Assembly: GCA_012839295.1 (NCBI GenBank) | Contig: DUNO01000009.1 | Location: 124,001 to 188,000 of the forward strand | Origin: Clostridiales bacterium | GTDB lineage: Bacteria > Bacillota > Clostridia > Lachnospirales > Lachnospiraceae | DNA: 64,000 nucleotides | Direction of reading: 5' to 3' | Shown here: positions 34,390 to 43,600 of the stretch, in pieces | Layout of the letters: each line of letters opens with the position of its first letter | Numbering within the stretch: the first letter of the stretch is position 1 | Translations under genes and position numbers: made by a program | The notes under the pieces: model-generated | Seen by the model: only the letters and a program-made list of their open reading frames with translations | What the model was told of the DNA's origin: nothing | The model's database searches: none

Positions 34390-35952
34390 ATGAAGCTTTT
34401 AAAGAAAGTGGCGGTATTAGGGCTAGCAGGTGTGTTGGCAGCCAGCACTATGATAGGCTGTAGCAAATCATCAACAGAAAATGGCGGGAACAAAGAAACA
34501 AATGTGACAAACGGTACATCCTCCGGGGATACATCTTCAAAAGAAACAGATCCCGGAGAAACCATTCCGATCAGATGGTATCTGGCAGGTTCGGGTCCGC
34601 AGGCGGATGTAGAGGCAGTACAGAAGGAAATTGATAAGTATCTGCTGGATACATATAACATGAATATTGACTTGCAGATTATTGCATCAGATTATGCAAG
34701 CTATACTCAGAAAATGCAGATGGTTATTTCTTCTGGTGAGGAGTATGATATCTGTTGGACTGCCAGCTGGAATAACAATTACTATGACAATGTAAATAAA
34801 AATGCATTTATGGAGTTGGACGAGCTTCTCGTTTCTGATGCACCAGAATTATTAGAATCCATGGATACAAGCATTTGGGAGGGCACCAGGGTTAATGGGA
34901 AGATCTATGGAGTACCATCACAGCAAATTTTCCCGAAACAGAATTATATAGTGATTGATAAGGCTTACGTAGACAAGTATAAGCTGGATACGAATAAAGT
35001 TAAGAAGCTGAGTGATTTAGAAGATTTCTTTTTGCAGGTGAAAGCAGATAATCCGGACATTTATCCATTTGCAGCTTCCAGTAACGGTTTAATGGGAAAA
35101 TTGAATCTGGCTATTGGCTATGAGCCTATTGCAGGTGTAAAGCTTCCCGGAGTTATTGCTACGGACGGAACAGATTACAAGGTTTTGAATCAGTATACGG
35201 ATTTACCTTCCCTGAAGGAATTCTATGATTTAATGTACAAATGGCAAAAGGAGGGGCTTGTCCGCCAGGATGCTGCAACAGTTTCTGACAATGCAGTTCC
35301 GGATATAAAGGCAGGAAAACATATTGCGGCAGTTAATGCAACATTTAAGCCGGGTATAGAAGCAACAGAGCAGAGTAATTTCGGAGGACGTGAAGTGGTA
35401 TTCATTATGCTTTCGGATTCCTATATGGCCACAGACAGCCTTGTATCCAGCCTTAATGCAATCAGCAGAACGTCAAAGCACCCGGAAGTGGCTATGAAGT
35501 TCCTGAACCTGGTGAATACAGATAAAACATTATATAATTTACTATGCTTTGGTGTGGAAGGAGTTCACTATACACTCAATGATGAAGGCAAAGTAATATC
35601 CGATAACAACAAAGGCTATAATCCGAATATTGACTGGATGTTGGGCAATCAATTCAATGGGCTGCTTCGGGAAGGGCAGGCGGATGATGTTTGGGAGGAG
35701 ACAAAGGAAATCAATGCATCTGCGACAAAATCCAGAGTCTTAGGATTTGCATTTGATTCCACCAAGGTCACAAATGAAATAGCAGCTGTAAATGCTGCAA
35801 TTGACCAATATGCACTTCCGCTGGAAACGGGTGCAGTGGATCCGGATACCGTATTGTCTGAATTTACCGATAAGCTTAAGGCCGCAGGAAGTGATAAAAT
35901 TATCGCAGAGATGCAGACACAGCTAGATGCCTGGGTAGCCGCAAATAAATAA
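34390..35952 (+). CDS. Extracellular sugar-binding lipoprotein (LipO/YtcQ-like), first paralog
   Basis: A 520-residue lipoprotein: signal peptide MKLLKKVAVLGLAGVLAAST ending in the lipobox MIGC (C24), a Ser/Thr linker to about 55, then a two-lobe binding fold opening IPIRWYLAGSGPQADVEAV. The end carries a DUF3502-type domain (VLGFAFDSTKVTNEIAAVNA). ATG 34390 with GAGGA upstream is preferred over GTG 34354. It is a close relative of the protein at 38028, and both flank the same permease pair. The ligand is unknown; the GH2 enzyme downstream suggests a beta-linked oligosaccharide. Confidence 0.93.
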   Translation: MKLLKKVAVLGLAGVLAASTMIGCSKSSTENGGNKETNVTNGTSSGDTSSKETDPGETIPIRWYLAGSGPQADVEAVQKEIDKYLLDTYNMNIDLQIIASDYASYTQKMQMVISSGEEYDICWTASWNNNYYDNVNKNAFMELDELLVSDAPELLESMDTSIWEGTRVNGKIYGVPSQQIFPKQNYIVIDKAYVDKYKLDTNKVKKLSDLEDFFLQVKADNPDIYPFAASSNGLMGKLNLAIGYEPIAGVKLPGVIATDGTDYKVLNQYTDLPSLKEFYDLMYKWQKEGLVRQDAATVSDNAVPDIKAGKHIAAVNATFKPGIEATEQSNFGGREVVFIMLSDSYMATDSLVSSLNAISRTSKHPEVAMKFLNLVNTDKTLYNLLCFGVEGVHYTLNDEGKVISDNNKGYNPNIDWMLGNQFNGLLREGQADDVWEETKEINASATKSRVLGFAFDSTKVTNEIAAVNAAIDQYALPLETGAVDPDTVLSEFTDKLKAAGSDKIIAEMQTQLDAWVAANK

Positions 35953-35982
35953 ACCGATTGCTGTTATGCAAGGGTAAATATT

Positions 35983-36013
35983 GCAGGATATCCGGTGTTA
36001 TCGGATATCCTGC
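35983..36013 (+). terminator. Intercistronic hairpin between binding protein and permease
   Basis: GCAGGATATCCG (35983-35994) pairs perfectly with CGGATATCCTGC (36002-36013) across a seven-base loop. No T run follows. Its place matches the hairpin at 432-468 in the first sugar operon, so it probably protects the binding-protein mRNA. Confidence 0.75.
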
Positions 36014-36038
36014 CTTAGGATTAAGAGAGGAGAATATA

Positions 36039-36980
36039 ATGGCATCTAAGATAAAAAAACCAGTATTGGCTAGCAAGGGCAGGAAAAAGAATCGGATGAA
36101 TTGGGGGTTGTTTCTGTTGGCGATTCCAGGTCTCTTCTTTTTAGTAGGTTACTATTACATTCCGTTATTTGGGCTTATTATCCCCTTTAAAAAGATGGAT
36201 GTTGCAAAAGGGATTTTTAGAAGTGATTGGTGTGGATTTGATAATTTTAAATTTTTCTTCCAATCTCCGGATGTGTGGACTGTTACACGTAATACGATTG
36301 GATTAAATGTCCTGTTTATTGTAATAACCTTGACTGTATCCGTATTGGTGGCACTTGGACTTTATGAAATGTCGAAAAAGAAAGTGAAATTATTTCAAAC
36401 CTGTTTTTTTGTACCGTATTTTATTTCCTGGGTTGTAGCCAGCTATATTGTATATGCCTTGCTAAGTCCGGATCTGGGAGTAATTCCAAACATTCTGGAA
36501 AAGCTGGGGATGTCTGTTCCGAATTTTTATAATGAACCAAAGTATTGGACAGCTATTTTAATACTGTCCTACATATGGAAGCATGTGGGATATAATGCAT
36601 TGATTTTTTATGCAACGTTAGTTGGTATGGATTCTGCGCTTCACGAGGCGGCGGCAATTGACGGTGCTTCAAAATTCCAAAGAATTAAATATATTTGCCT
36701 GCCATATCTGATGCCTATTATTGTGTTAATGGGCGTACTAATGATTGGAAAGATATTCTATGCAGACTTTGGAATGTTCTACTTCCTTCCAAGAAATTCA
36801 GGAACTTTGTATCCGGTAACGGATGTTATTGATACCTATGTCTTCCGTATGCTTCGCGTTATGGGTAATATTGGTATGTCTTCTGCAGTTGGATTATATC
36901 AGTCTGCAGTCGGCTTCATATTGGTGCTGATTACAAACATGATTGTGAAGAAGCGCAATGAAGATTATGCGTTATTTTAG
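36039..36980 (+). CDS. Sugar ABC transporter permease (LplB type)
   Basis: A 313-residue permease with six membrane segments after a basic N-terminus. The EAA loop is EAAAIDGASKFQRIKYICLP, and the end is NMIVKKRNEDYALF, the usual close of LplB proteins. AGAGGAG lies before ATG 36039; the frame is open upstream to 35958 but runs through the hairpin. It pairs with the YtcP-type permease that follows after 14 bases. No ATPase gene is present, so a shared ATPase is expected. Confidence 0.94.
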   Translation: MASKIKKPVLASKGRKKNRMNWGLFLLAIPGLFFLVGYYYIPLFGLIIPFKKMDVAKGIFRSDWCGFDNFKFFFQSPDVWTVTRNTIGLNVLFIVITLTVSVLVALGLYEMSKKKVKLFQTCFFVPYFISWVVASYIVYALLSPDLGVIPNILEKLGMSVPNFYNEPKYWTAILILSYIWKHVGYNALIFYATLVGMDSALHEAAAIDGASKFQRIKYICLPYLMPIIVLMGVLMIGKIFYADFGMFYFLPRNSGTLYPVTDVIDTYVFRMLRVMGNIGMSSAVGLYQSAVGFILVLITNMIVKKRNEDYALF

Positions 36981-36994
36981 AAGGGAGAATGGAT

Positions 36995-37882
36995 ATGATT
37001 CAAAGCAGAAAAGAAAAAATAGCCAGCAATATCATTACGTTGATTTTTATTATTCTCGCGTTATTCTGTGTGGTTCCGATTTTTTATATTCTTGCGGCTT
37101 CATTATCAGATGAGATTACTTTGTCTAGGGAAGGTTACTCCTTGCTGCCGAGAGGATTTTCATTGGAAGCTTTCCGATTTGTCCTGGAAAGTCCCAAAGC
37201 AATCTTAAATGCCTATGCTGTGACGATCTTTGTTACTATTGTAGGTACAGTAGTGAGTCTGCTGTTTACAGCAATGTTTGCTTATGTAATTGCGAGAAAA
37301 GATTTTAGTTTGAGTCGGATATTTTCGTTCATGGTGTTTTTTTCCATGCTATTTAATGGGGGACTTGTACCGACTTATATCATGATGACACAATATTATA
37401 ATGTGAAAGATACGGTTTTGGCTCTGATTATACCTTATATTATAATGCCTTGGCATGTATTTCTGATGAAAGGGTTTCTGGCAGATATTCCGGTTTCTTT
37501 GATTGAGGCTGCTAAAATTGACGGTGCCAGTGAAATCAAGACGTTCTTTAAAATTGTGCTTCCGATTACCAAGCCGGCACTGGCAACTGTCGGATTGTTT
37601 ATTGCATTTACGTATTGGAATGATTGGTATCAGTCCATGCTGTATATAGATAAGGCATTATTGAATTCACTTCAATTTTATTTGTACCGAATTATGAATA
37701 ATATCCAGTATCTAAGCTCCTCAATGATGGCTGGTAATATATCAATTGACACGTCAAGTATGCCAAGTGAGACAGCGCGTATGGTATTGTGCGTCCTGGC
37801 TGCGGGCCCGATGCTGGTAATATTCCCGTTCTTCCAAAAATATTTTGTAAAGGGTCTTACGGTCGGAGCGGTTAAAGGATAA
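36995..37882 (+). CDS. Sugar ABC transporter permease (YtcP type)
   Basis: A 295-residue permease, six membrane segments, EAA loop IEAAKIDGASEIKTF, ending KYFVKGLTVGAVKG as is usual for YtcP. ATG 36995 is chosen because AAGGGAG (36981-36987) is seven bases upstream; ATG 36989 is only two bases from it. It forms the channel with the LplB-type partner. Confidence 0.94.
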   Translation: MIQSRKEKIASNIITLIFIILALFCVVPIFYILAASLSDEITLSREGYSLLPRGFSLEAFRFVLESPKAILNAYAVTIFVTIVGTVVSLLFTAMFAYVIARKDFSLSRIFSFMVFFSMLFNGGLVPTYIMMTQYYNVKDTVLALIIPYIIMPWHVFLMKGFLADIPVSLIEAAKIDGASEIKTFFKIVLPITKPALATVGLFIAFTYWNDWYQSMLYIDKALLNSLQFYLYRIMNNIQYLSSSMMAGNISIDTSSMPSETARMVLCVLAAGPMLVIFPFFQKYFVKGLTVGAVKG

Positions 37883-37944
37883 GTGCGCCTAAATATGTAA
37901 GGGAATTGTGGGTAGTAAAGGTATAATTCTATATGTTGCGGTGG

Positions 37945-37993
37945 CACCTGTTTTCAATTATAATAATTATAATTGAAAACAGGTGATTTTATT
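37945..37993 (+). terminator. 19-bp hairpin between the permease and second binding protein
   Basis: CACCTGTTTTCAATTATAA (37945-37963) pairs perfectly with 37967-37985 and is followed by ATTTTATT. It is a likely (partial) terminator that separates expression of the first transporter block from the second binding protein. Confidence 0.8.
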
Positions 37994-38027
37994 ATGTAAC
38001 AGGACATTGGGGAAGCAGGAAGATAGT

Positions 38028-39542
38028 ATGAAAAAAATGGGGTTTAGGAGTAGGGTACGTCAGAGTATATTGCTTAGCGCCTGGATTTTGCTTTTGGGCT
38101 GTACGGCATGTCAGAAAACAGCCGGAAAAGAAACTGGCCCGGAAGAGAATGCCATACCGATTAAGTGGTATCTGTGCAGTACCGGGGTACAGGCGGATGT
38201 GAAAAGGGTAGAAGAGGCAGTGGAGAAATACCTGGCGGATACTTATGGCATGAATATTTCACTGGATCTGGTGATGTATGATTTTGCCAAATATGGGGAC
38301 AAGATGAGGATGATACTTGCTTCGGATGCGGATTATGATATCTGCTATACTTCCAGTTGGAGCAATAACTACTTTTATTATGCGGGTATAGGAGAATTTC
38401 TCCCGTTAAACGAATGGCTTTTGGGTGAAGAGAAATTAAAGGACAGTATCCTGCCGGAAGTATGGGAAGGAATTAAGGTAAAGGGGGAGATTTACGGGAT
38501 ACCATCCAATCAGATTTACTCCAAACAGAATTATGTGACTATTGTAAAGGAATATGCGGATGCCTATGGCCTGGATGTGGCCAAAGTCCATCAATTGAAG
38601 GATCTGGATGATTTCTTCCACCGGGTGAAGGCAGATCATCCGGGTATCTATCCATTGGCACTTTCTGAAGCAGGTGCCATGGGAAAGATTCAGTTTTCAA
38701 TCGGATTTGAGAATCTCACTGGAGAATACCTGCCGGGAGCAATACGCCTTGGGGATGAAAGCCTTACGGTAGTCAACCAATATGAGATGGAGGAAGTGAA
38801 GGAGTACTACGAGATGATGCACCGGTGGTCAGAGGACGGCATCGTCAGGCTGGATGCAGCGTTGACTCCCAATAATGGTCTGGCAGGGATGAAGTCGGGG
38901 GAAAATATTGCATGTGTAAATCCTACCTTTAAACCTGGGGCTGATGTTACGGAAAGATCAAATTTCGGAGGAAAAGAAGTGGTATTTGCCATGCTTTCGG
39001 ATGCCTGGATGACCACGGAAAGCATTAGCTCCAGTCAGAATGCCATTAACAGGAATACGGATCATCCTGAAACGGCATTTCAGCTGCTGAAACTTGTTAA
39101 TACGGATCCGGTATTATATAATTTGCTATGCTTTGGAATCGAAGGAAAACATTATGAGAGGAATCCGGATGGTACTGTACATCTATTGGAGGCGGGAGGG
39201 TATAACCCCCAGGCGGACTGGGCATTTGGGAGCCAGTTTCTGGCAATGCCGAGAGAAGGACAGGATAAGGATATCTGGGAACAAACCAGGAGAGAAAATC
39301 AGAGGGCACAAAGGTCTCCTGTTCTGGGATTTTCCTTTGATACAAATGGGGTCATCAGGCAGATAGCGGCGGTGAACGCCGTTCTGGATCAGTACAGAAT
39401 CCTTTTGGACACCGGAACCGCAGATCCGAAGAAAGAATATCCCTTGTTTCTTAAGAAATTAAAAGAAGCAGGAAGTGAAGATATTGTACAGGAGATGGAA
39501 AGACAGCTGAAAGTATGGGCAAGGGATACCGGAAGCCCATAG
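38028..39542 (+). CDS. Extracellular sugar-binding lipoprotein (LipO/YtcQ-like), second paralog
   Basis: A 504-residue lipoprotein with a signal ending LLLGCTAC; the modified cysteine is C25 or C28. The mature part opens IPIKWYLCSTGVQADVKRV and keeps the same order of conserved blocks as the protein at 34390 (SNQIYSKQNYV against SQQIFPKQNYI; PTFKPGADVTERSNFGG against ATFKPGIEATEQSNFGG). This indicates a duplication within the cluster. No second permease pair is present, so both probably feed the same channel. ATG 38028 has an AGGAAG site. A very strong terminator follows. Confidence 0.92.
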   Translation: MKKMGFRSRVRQSILLSAWILLLGCTACQKTAGKETGPEENAIPIKWYLCSTGVQADVKRVEEAVEKYLADTYGMNISLDLVMYDFAKYGDKMRMILASDADYDICYTSSWSNNYFYYAGIGEFLPLNEWLLGEEKLKDSILPEVWEGIKVKGEIYGIPSNQIYSKQNYVTIVKEYADAYGLDVAKVHQLKDLDDFFHRVKADHPGIYPLALSEAGAMGKIQFSIGFENLTGEYLPGAIRLGDESLTVVNQYEMEEVKEYYEMMHRWSEDGIVRLDAALTPNNGLAGMKSGENIACVNPTFKPGADVTERSNFGGKEVVFAMLSDAWMTTESISSSQNAINRNTDHPETAFQLLKLVNTDPVLYNLLCFGIEGKHYERNPDGTVHLLEAGGYNPQADWAFGSQFLAMPREGQDKDIWEQTRRENQRAQRSPVLGFSFDTNGVIRQIAAVNAVLDQYRILLDTGTADPKKEYPLFLKKLKEAGSEDIVQEMERQLKVWARDTGSP

Positions 39543-39568
39543 TCAGAATTTGCACCATACTGTAAAAA

Positions 39569-39617
39569 AGACATCCGTTTACTTTTTAATACCAAAGTAA
39601 ACGGATGTCTTTTTTTT
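39569..39617 (+). terminator. Strong terminator after the second binding protein
   Basis: An 18-bp perfect stem, AAGACATCCGTTTACTTT (39569-39586) with 39594-39611, followed by eight T. It separates the transport genes from the GH2 gene. Confidence 0.95.
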
Positions 39618-39674
39618 GGAGTAGAAAACGGGCTGTACTTTGGATAAGATTGAATTAAATCATAGGTAATTGTA

Positions 39675-39688
39675 AAACTATATAGTTT
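39675..39688. promoter_or_regulatory. 14-base palindrome upstream of the GH2 gene
   Basis: AAACTATATAGTTT is a perfect palindrome 27 bases before a TATAAT (39715-39720). Its place fits an operator or upstream activator site for the GH2 gene, for example for the AraC regulator of the cluster; this is inference. Confidence 0.35.
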
Positions 39689-39748
39689 CTGGATATATAT
39701 ACAAATTAATTGCCTATAATTTAATCAAACAGAGAGGTGAAAGATTGG

Positions 39749-42700
39749 ATGAAAAATGACCAATTTGCAAACATAGCGGCGGGAGGTGTTCTGACTGCAG
39801 GAAAAGGGCTTAAGGCACCGGTTCCGGAAAATGTAGATAAGCAGGTGTGGCATTCCGATAATTATGGAAAGAAAATGATATTTCCTCCTAAGATGTGCAC
39901 AAAAGAAGAGCTATATAAAGAACTGGACGAATGGAAATTAAGATACGGCCCATTTCTTCAAAGGTTGGCACCGGAACTTAATAAAACGGGAAAAAGCCAG
40001 GAACTTAAGGAATTTTTCTGGAGGATAGAAACGTCACAGGACCGGCAGGACTATAGGGAGGTTATGGAAGGCAGGGGGGAATGGGAGAAAGTGACGATTC
40101 CCCATTACGGTGGCCCTCTGGGAAATGCGGTAACCTGCTACCGGACGGAATTCACGGCTTTTTGGGGAGAAGAAGAGGCAGTATTCCTAAATTTTGAAGG
40201 TGTTGATTATATTGCGCGGATCTTTGTTAACGGGTCCTATGCCGGTGGGCATGAAGGATTTTTTGCTCCTTTTCATCTGGATGTGACCGGATATGCAAAA
40301 CAGGGAAAGAATACCCTTGTGGTGCGGGTGGAAAATGACTTTGTACATAAAAGGAATGAGAGGGAACTTCGCGGTACCATGTATGGAGGGGATAAGATCT
40401 ATGCTGCTACAGGACCCGGATTTGATGATCCGGAGCTGGGGTGGCACCACTGCCCTCCGGGAATGGGTATCTGGCAGAGTGTTTTCGTGGAAGTAAAAAA
40501 CAGGTGCTTTATTCATGATGTGTATGTGAGACCGCTTACAGAGGAAAACAGGGCGGAGGCCTGGCTGGAGATTTATAAATGCGATCCGGGATATGAGGAT
40601 GTACATGTCAATCTTTCTCTCTTTGGGCGTAATTTTAAAGAGACGGTATTTGAAGACCTGGAGTATATACCGGTTACAGGGTGTGCCATCGGATTAGGCG
40701 ACAGTTTTACCGAAGCTGTTCTCACCGCCTCAGGGGCTAAAGAAAGACCGGTACCTCTGTTCATGGAAAAAGGAATGAATTATCTGAAAATTCCTTTTTC
40801 CATGGAAGCCTTCCGATGGTGGACCCAGGAAGCCCCTTATCTGTATGAACTTCAGGTATCTCTGATGGATCAAAGTGGCCAGATTTTGCACCAAAAAGCC
40901 CAGAGCTTTGGTATGCGTAGCTTTCGGATGGACACGGAGGGTGTTCCTAAAGGAAGTTTTTATCTGAACGGACATCAGATCCGCCTGCGGGGCGCAAATA
41001 CCATGGGACATGAACAGCAGTGTGTTATGAAAGGGGATATGGAAAAGCTTCTGGAGGATATTTTACTGGCACGTATCTGCAATATGAATTTTCTCCGGCT
41101 GACACAGCGCCCGGTGCAGGAAAAGGTATATGAATACTGTGATATGCTGGGAATGCTCACCCAGACGGATCTGCCTTTATTCGGAGTGCTGCGTATCAAT
41201 CAATTTACCGAGGCACTCCGCCAGACAGAGGAAATGGAAAAGCTGGTGAGGAAACACCCCTGTAATATACTGGTATCCTACATCAACGAGCCCTTCCCCA
41301 ACGCCTATAATCAGCCCCACAGGCACCTTTTAAGGGAGGATTTAATGAAGTTCTTTGACTGCGCGGATGCGGTGGTGAAGATGAATAATCCGGAAAGAGT
41401 AACCAAGCACGTGGACGGGGATTATGATCCGCCGAGTAAGACCTTGCCGGATAATCACTGCTATACCCTCTGGTATAATGGATGCGGTGTGGATGCCGGG
41501 GCTCTGCACAAAGGATATTGGCTGCCAGTGAAAGAGGGCTGGAACTACGGATGCGGAGAGTTTGGAGCGGAGGGTCTGGACTGTCTGGAAACCATGGAAA
41601 AGTATTATCCGAAGGAATGGCTGCCGGCGGATAAAAAAGAAGAGGAGAGCTGGTCTCCGGCAAATATTATTGCTTCCCAGACCGGGAATTTCCATTATTT
41701 CTTTTATGACACCGGAGAAAGTGTGGAAGAGTGGATACAGTATTCCCAGGAGCATCAGGCATGGGCAACCAAATGGATGACGGAGGCATTCCGCCGAAAT
41801 AAACGTATGGTTTCCACAGCGATACACCTGTTTATCGACGCTTTCCCAGCCGGATGGATGAAGACTATCATGGATGTGGACCGGAATCCAAAGCCCGCTT
41901 ATTTTGCTTATCGGGATGCGCTGACTCCGGTTATGGTCAGCTTGCGTACGGACCGTTTTTGCTATCATCCCGGGGAGACAGCCTCCGTCGAAGTATGGGG
42001 CTGTAATGATGAGGACCGTTACTATGATAAAATAAGGGCGGAATATCAGATAGAGGGCTGTAATGAAAAAGGAATATATGAGCTGATTGGCCAGGGAGAG
42101 CAGTGGGTAGCTCTGGACAAGTGCAGCTCCAGGTATCTGGGGAATGTGGAATTTTCTATTCCGGAAAGGCGGCAGAGTATTAGGATAACCGTTGGTATAC
42201 GGAAAGAGGATGGGGAACTTCTCCATTATAATGAGATGGTATTGGACGTGAAGGCAGACGCCGCCCTGCCTGATTTTATACGGGGATGCATCATCGGAGG
42301 GAAAGGGCCGGGCAGAAGCCTGGCAGAGGAGCTGCACTTAAAAACAAGGACTATTCCTGCGATGGAACCGGGAGATGTATTCCTGATTGATGACTGGAAA
42401 GCTTATGAGGAAAGCAGGGAAGAGATAGAAAACGCAGTACGCGGGGGAGCAAAAGCCATTTTTCTGGAGTTGAATGCAGGTGACTACCGGATTGGAGAGA
42501 CAGAATTAACAATAAAAGAGAGCAGTATGCTGCCTATGATTTTTGTTTCCAGGAAGACCGGGCATCCTTTGGTTAGGGGTTTTAAAGAATTTGATTTCAG
42601 AAATTGGTATGATAAGGAGGCTGACAGAATTACACCGATTCTTGAGAGTACCTTTACCGGCAAGAATTTTACTCCAGTGCTGTTAAGCGGGAATACGGAT

Positions 42701-42862
42701 GCGGGTGGTAACTGGGGGCCGGCGGCAGCAGTCGGAGAGTGCCGCCTTGGAAAAGGTCTGGTATATATTTGCCAGTTAAAGCTTGCCAGGAGGTTAAATG
42801 AGAATCCGGCAGCAAAGGAATTTGCAGTAAGAATGCTTATAAGAGAAGCAGAAGGAATTTAG
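39749..42862 (+). CDS. Glycoside hydrolase family 2 enzyme
   Basis: A 1037-residue intracellular enzyme without signal peptide. The N-terminal jelly-roll sugar-binding domain contains FLNFEGVDYIARIFVNG and GHEGFFAPFHLDVTG. A beta-sandwich and the TIM barrel follow. The acid/base residue is E514 in SYINEPFPN and the nucleophile is E604 in CGEFGAEGLD. A long C-terminal extension (about 720-1037) contains a further beta domain and a ThuA-like sugar-binding stretch. Specificity (galactosidase, mannosidase or glucuronidase) cannot be assigned. ATG 39749 with AGAGGTG is preferred over GTG 39737. It lies downstream of the second transporter and is probably co-regulated with it. Confidence 0.9.
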   Translation: MKNDQFANIAAGGVLTAGKGLKAPVPENVDKQVWHSDNYGKKMIFPPKMCTKEELYKELDEWKLRYGPFLQRLAPELNKTGKSQELKEFFWRIETSQDRQDYREVMEGRGEWEKVTIPHYGGPLGNAVTCYRTEFTAFWGEEEAVFLNFEGVDYIARIFVNGSYAGGHEGFFAPFHLDVTGYAKQGKNTLVVRVENDFVHKRNERELRGTMYGGDKIYAATGPGFDDPELGWHHCPPGMGIWQSVFVEVKNRCFIHDVYVRPLTEENRAEAWLEIYKCDPGYEDVHVNLSLFGRNFKETVFEDLEYIPVTGCAIGLGDSFTEAVLTASGAKERPVPLFMEKGMNYLKIPFSMEAFRWWTQEAPYLYELQVSLMDQSGQILHQKAQSFGMRSFRMDTEGVPKGSFYLNGHQIRLRGANTMGHEQQCVMKGDMEKLLEDILLARICNMNFLRLTQRPVQEKVYEYCDMLGMLTQTDLPLFGVLRINQFTEALRQTEEMEKLVRKHPCNILVSYINEPFPNAYNQPHRHLLREDLMKFFDCADAVVKMNNPERVTKHVDGDYDPPSKTLPDNHCYTLWYNGCGVDAGALHKGYWLPVKEGWNYGCGEFGAEGLDCLETMEKYYPKEWLPADKKEEESWSPANIIASQTGNFHYFFYDTGESVEEWIQYSQEHQAWATKWMTEAFRRNKRMVSTAIHLFIDAFPAGWMKTIMDVDRNPKPAYFAYRDALTPVMVSLRTDRFCYHPGETASVEVWGCNDEDRYYDKIRAEYQIEGCNEKGIYELIGQGEQWVALDKCSSRYLGNVEFSIPERRQSIRITVGIRKEDGELLHYNEMVLDVKADAALPDFIRGCIIGGKGPGRSLAEELHLKTRTIPAMEPGDVFLIDDWKAYEESREEIENAVRGGAKAIFLELNAGDYRIGETELTIKESSMLPMIFVSRKTGHPLVRGFKEFDFRNWYDKEADRITPILESTFTGKNFTPVLLSGNTDAGGNWGPAAAVGECRLGKGLVYICQLKLARRLNENPAAKEFAVRMLIREAEGI

Positions 42863-42876
42863 ATGGTTACAAAATA

Positions 42877-42925
42877 AAAAGGAGTTATTTCAATGATGGG
42901 ATGATTATTGAAATAACTCCTTTTT
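42877..42925 (+). terminator. Terminator of the GH2 gene
   Basis: AAAAGGAGTTATTTCAAT (42877-42894) pairs perfectly with 42907-42924, an 18-bp stem running into TTTTT. Confidence 0.92.
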
Positions 42926-43137
42926 GATCGGATATAAAGGATATCCATGGCAAATCTCTGGTTTGGCGAATCAAATCATTTAAGGAAGGAATAGGACGCA
43001 ATATATTTTGAAACAGCACATCAAATGGAATGGATCAGAAAAATGAGGTTAAAATATATATTGCGAATAATCTTTTAATAATATTAAGAAGATATTTTTA
43101 ATGATTTGCGGTATTATGGAAAGGAGGCTCGAATACG

Positions 43138-43275
43138 GTGCCAAAGGACAGTCAGCCTGATAATAAGCGGGCAAGAGTAAAAAAATCTAATGGACAGACA
43201 ACCATCACGGATGAAGAGGCAAAGAATAAAAACAGGACCGCCAAGAAGCAATCCATAAAGCATAATGATGTATGA
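43138..43275 (+). CDS. Small basic protein, 45 residues
   Basis: GTG 43138 lies nine bases after AAGGAGG (43122-43128) and opens a 45-codon frame: MPKDSQPDNKRARVKKSNGQ and on to KQSIKHNDV. The product is highly charged (many Lys and Arg), lacks cysteine and hydrophobic segments, and is probably disordered. The frame contains TITDEEAKNKN, which is compatible with a short helix. It is the first of three small frames that are 16 and 12 bases apart and run into the HD-domain gene. Function unknown. Confidence 0.65.
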   Translation: MPKDSQPDNKRARVKKSNGQTTITDEEAKNKNRTAKKQSIKHNDV

Positions 43276-43291
43276 ACAGGAGGGACAGTAA

Positions 43292-43471
43292 ATGGCTAAG
43301 GCTGGTATGAGAAGACCGGATGTGGAGGCGCCTCATGGAACGGAAGGGTCGCAGCGGCTGAATTTGCAGAAAAATGACGCACCACCGGTGCCGGAGATCC
43401 AGGGAAAGGCAAAGGCAGGGCATGAGAAGGCCAATCCCTATGAAAAGCCCACCCATAAGCCAAAGGGCTGA
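43292..43471 (+). CDS. Small protein, 59 residues (MAKAGMRRPD type)
   Basis: ATG 43292 follows AGGAGGG by eight bases. The product begins MAKAGMRRPDVEAPHGTEGS and contains KNDAPPVPEIQGKAKAG before a Lys/Pro-rich end. I recall short clostridial proteins with the same MAKAGMRRP..HGT and PPVPEIQGKAK blocks, often wrongly called multidrug transporters; no membrane segment is present here. This memory is not verified by a search. Function unknown. Confidence 0.7.
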   Translation: MAKAGMRRPDVEAPHGTEGSQRLNLQKNDAPPVPEIQGKAKAGHEKANPYEKPTHKPKG

Positions 43472-43483
43472 CATAAGGGAAAT

Positions 43484-43600
43484 ATGTCTGGGAGAAAGCT
43501 AAGGAATAAGGTTGAAAGAAATAAAGCAGATAAACGAAGGGAGGGCCGGGTCCATGCCGGCACTTTTATGGCATTTTGTGAGGTAAAGGCATGGACATAA
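43484..43600 (+). CDS. Possible 38-residue protein overlapping the HD gene start; repeat copy B
   Basis: ATG 43484, just after AAGGGA, opens a frame encoding MSGRKLRNKVERNKADKR and ending RVHAGTFMAFCEVKAWT. The last third matches copy A at 18853-18935: in this frame, three of the differences between the copies are third-position synonymous changes and one is Val/Ile, while the other two frames show mostly amino-acid changes. That supports this frame as the coding one. The DNA also forms a 9-bp helix GTCCATGCC (43550-43558) with GGCATGGAC (43588-43596), which covers the ATG of the next gene. Confidence 0.5.
   Translation: MSGRKLRNKVERNKADKRREGRVHAGTFMAFCEVKAWT

Noticed and set aside
41342-42337. 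Long minus-strand open frame (331 codons) opposite the GH2 gene
   Set aside because: It is rich in His, Ile, Ser and Pro, has no ribosome site or recognisable motif, and lies fully antisense to a clear GH2 catalytic region.
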